Shown here: positions 6,975 through 7,684 of the stretch, piece after piece
How positions within the stretch are numbered: position 1 is the stretch's first letter
How the letters are laid out: each line of letters opens with the position of its first letter
NCBI GenBank assembly: GCA_030638325.1
Contig: DAOWEV010000238.1
Location: 1-7,684 of the forward strand
DNA length: 7,684 nt
Origin: Bacteroidales bacterium
GTDB lineage: Bacteria > Bacteroidota > Bacteroidia > Bacteroidales > JAGOPY01
Direction: 5' to 3'
The notes under the pieces: model-generated
The model's database searches: none
Seen by the model: the letters and a program-made list of their open reading frames with translations, nothing else
Told to the model about the DNA's origin: nothing
Program-made: the position numbers and the translations under genes

Positions 6975-7028
6975 ATTATAAATTATAAATTCTACATTCT
7001 GTATTCTGAATTATGATTAAAGATATTC
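6973..7028. repeat. 7-bp AT-rich repeat array across the GH130-B/GH130-C junction
   Basis: Eight 7-base units can be read from 6973: AAATTAT at 6973 and 6980, AAATTCT at 6987, ACATTCT at 6994, GTATTCT at 7001, GAATTAT at 7008, GATTAAA at 7015 and GATATTC at 7022. The array fills the whole 38-base gap between the genes and runs into the coding sequence of GH130-C. The ATG start (7013-7015) lies across the join of units six and seven. No promoter or terminator is visible in it. Confidence 0.65.
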
Positions 7029-7684
7029 TGATCATAAAGCCGGTGGATATTGACCTTGGTTTCTCGCCATTGCGCAAGGATATAGGCGTTGAGACTTATG
7101 TGCTGGGCGCTTTTAATCCCGGGCTGACGCGTCTTCCTGACGGAAACCTGCTGATCATGGTGAGGGTGGCAGAGGCCTTGAAAGAAGCTGTTTTTGATGG
7201 TAATATCCATTCTATTCGCTGGAGTGAAAAAGGATATGTACTCGATGCTTATGCATTTTATGAGGTGGATTCATCCGATCCGCGCAAATTCAAGATCAAA
7301 TCTGACCTGCCGGCGCCTGTTATTGGACTGACCTCTTTATCCTGGTTGCTTCCGGTAGAACTGGACCCGCATGGATTGGAAGTTGTCAAAATTCATTACG
7401 ACAAGATCGTTGCCCCCGACCGGGAAAGCCAGGAATATGGGATCGAAGATGCCCGGATTTCAAAGATCGGGGGTAAGTATTATATGACTACCTGTACTGT
7501 TAGTTCGGAACGACATGCCACTACCCTTTTCACAAGTGATGACGGGTTGAATTACCAATTTACCGGGATCATCCTGGACCACCAGAACAAAGATATGTTG
7601 ATCTTCGAAGGGAAAATTAATGACCGGTATTTTGCCCTGACACGGCCTCTCGGATCTTTGTATTTTCAACCCGGGCCAGACTCA
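7013..7684 (+). CDS. GH130-family protein, 3' truncated by window end (GH130-C)
   Basis: The frame from ATG 7013 stays open to the last base, giving 224 residues without a stop, so the gene continues beyond the window. No signal peptide is seen. Motifs: A-F-N-P-G-L-T-R (33-40), L-L-I-M-V-R-V-A-E-A (46-55), Y-G-I-E145-D146-A-R-I (142-149), K-I-G-G-K-Y-Y-M-T (151-159), T-S-D-D-G-L-N-Y (174-181), N-K193-D-M-L-I-F-E-G-K-I (192-202) and A-L-T-R211-P (208-212). D146 fits the catalytic acid. At the first phosphate-binding position it has K193 rather than Arg; the second (R211) is kept; the other two lie past the window end. It has FEGKI where the other two copies have FPEKI. An insertion of about 30 residues (roughly 88-120) before the catalytic motif also sets it apart from GH130-B. 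It is probably the sixth gene of the operon; activity unassigned. Confidence 0.85.
   Translation, partial: MIKDILIIKPVDIDLGFSPLRKDIGVETYVLGAFNPGLTRLPDGNLLIMVRVAEALKEAVFDGNIHSIRWSEKGYVLDAYAFYEVDSSDPRKFKIKSDLPAPVIGLTSLSWLLPVELDPHGLEVVKIHYDKIVAPDRESQEYGIEDARISKIGGKYYMTTCTVSSERHATTLFTSDDGLNYQFTGIILDHQNKDMLIFEGKINDRYFALTRPLGSLYFQPGPDS

Overview
The window looks like chromosomal DNA from a member of the Bacteroidota, probably an environmental or gut Bacteroidales-type lineage. The first gene ends in a type IX secretion (Por) C-terminal sorting domain, a machinery confined to this phylum and close relatives. The plus-strand genes also lack convincing Shine-Dalgarno sequences, and one carries a lipoprotein signal peptide with the loose lipobox usual in this group. 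No rRNA, tRNA, CRISPR array, transposase or phage gene was seen. All supported genes are on the plus strand.

Layout. (1) Positions 2-1414 hold the 3' part of a large secreted protein with Ig/PKD-like beta-sandwich domains, a LamG-like lectin domain and a T9SS sorting tail. (2) Positions 1415-1635 are a 221-base intergenic gap. It holds a possible hairpin and two facing arrays of 8-bp tandem repeats that are imperfect reverse complements of each other. (3) From 1636 to the window end there is one tight array of six genes: two CUT1-type sugar ABC permeases (MalF-like, then MalG-like), a GH130 protein with an extra N-terminal region (here GH130-A), a predicted lipoprotein with an (alpha/alpha) toroid-like pattern, a second GH130 (GH130-B), and a third GH130 cut by the window end (GH130-C, from 7013). 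Junctions are a 1-nt overlap, a 6-nt gap, a 4-nt overlap, a 23-nt overlap and a 38-nt gap, which is strong evidence for one operon.

How the genes may work together (inference). The three GH130 proteins have no signal peptide and should be cytoplasmic. GH130 enzymes are known as phosphorylases or hydrolases of beta-mannosides. The permease pair would import a short oligosaccharide, the lipoprotein could trim a glycan in the periplasm, and the GH130 enzymes would split the imported sugar, in the phosphorylase case giving mannose 1-phosphate without spending ATP. The three GH130 copies differ at residues that bind phosphate in studied phosphorylases. GH130-B has the full set. GH130-A lacks part of it. 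GH130-C has one change in the part that is visible. They are therefore unlikely to be simple duplicates of one activity.

Points worth attention: a CUT1 ABC importer in a phylum that usually takes up glycans by SusCD, with no solute-binding protein or ATPase gene in view; a secreted (alpha/alpha) toroid-like protein I cannot assign to a named family; the paired 8-bp repeat arrays; and AT-rich 7-bp repeat arrays spanning two gene junctions, with stop and start codons inside them.
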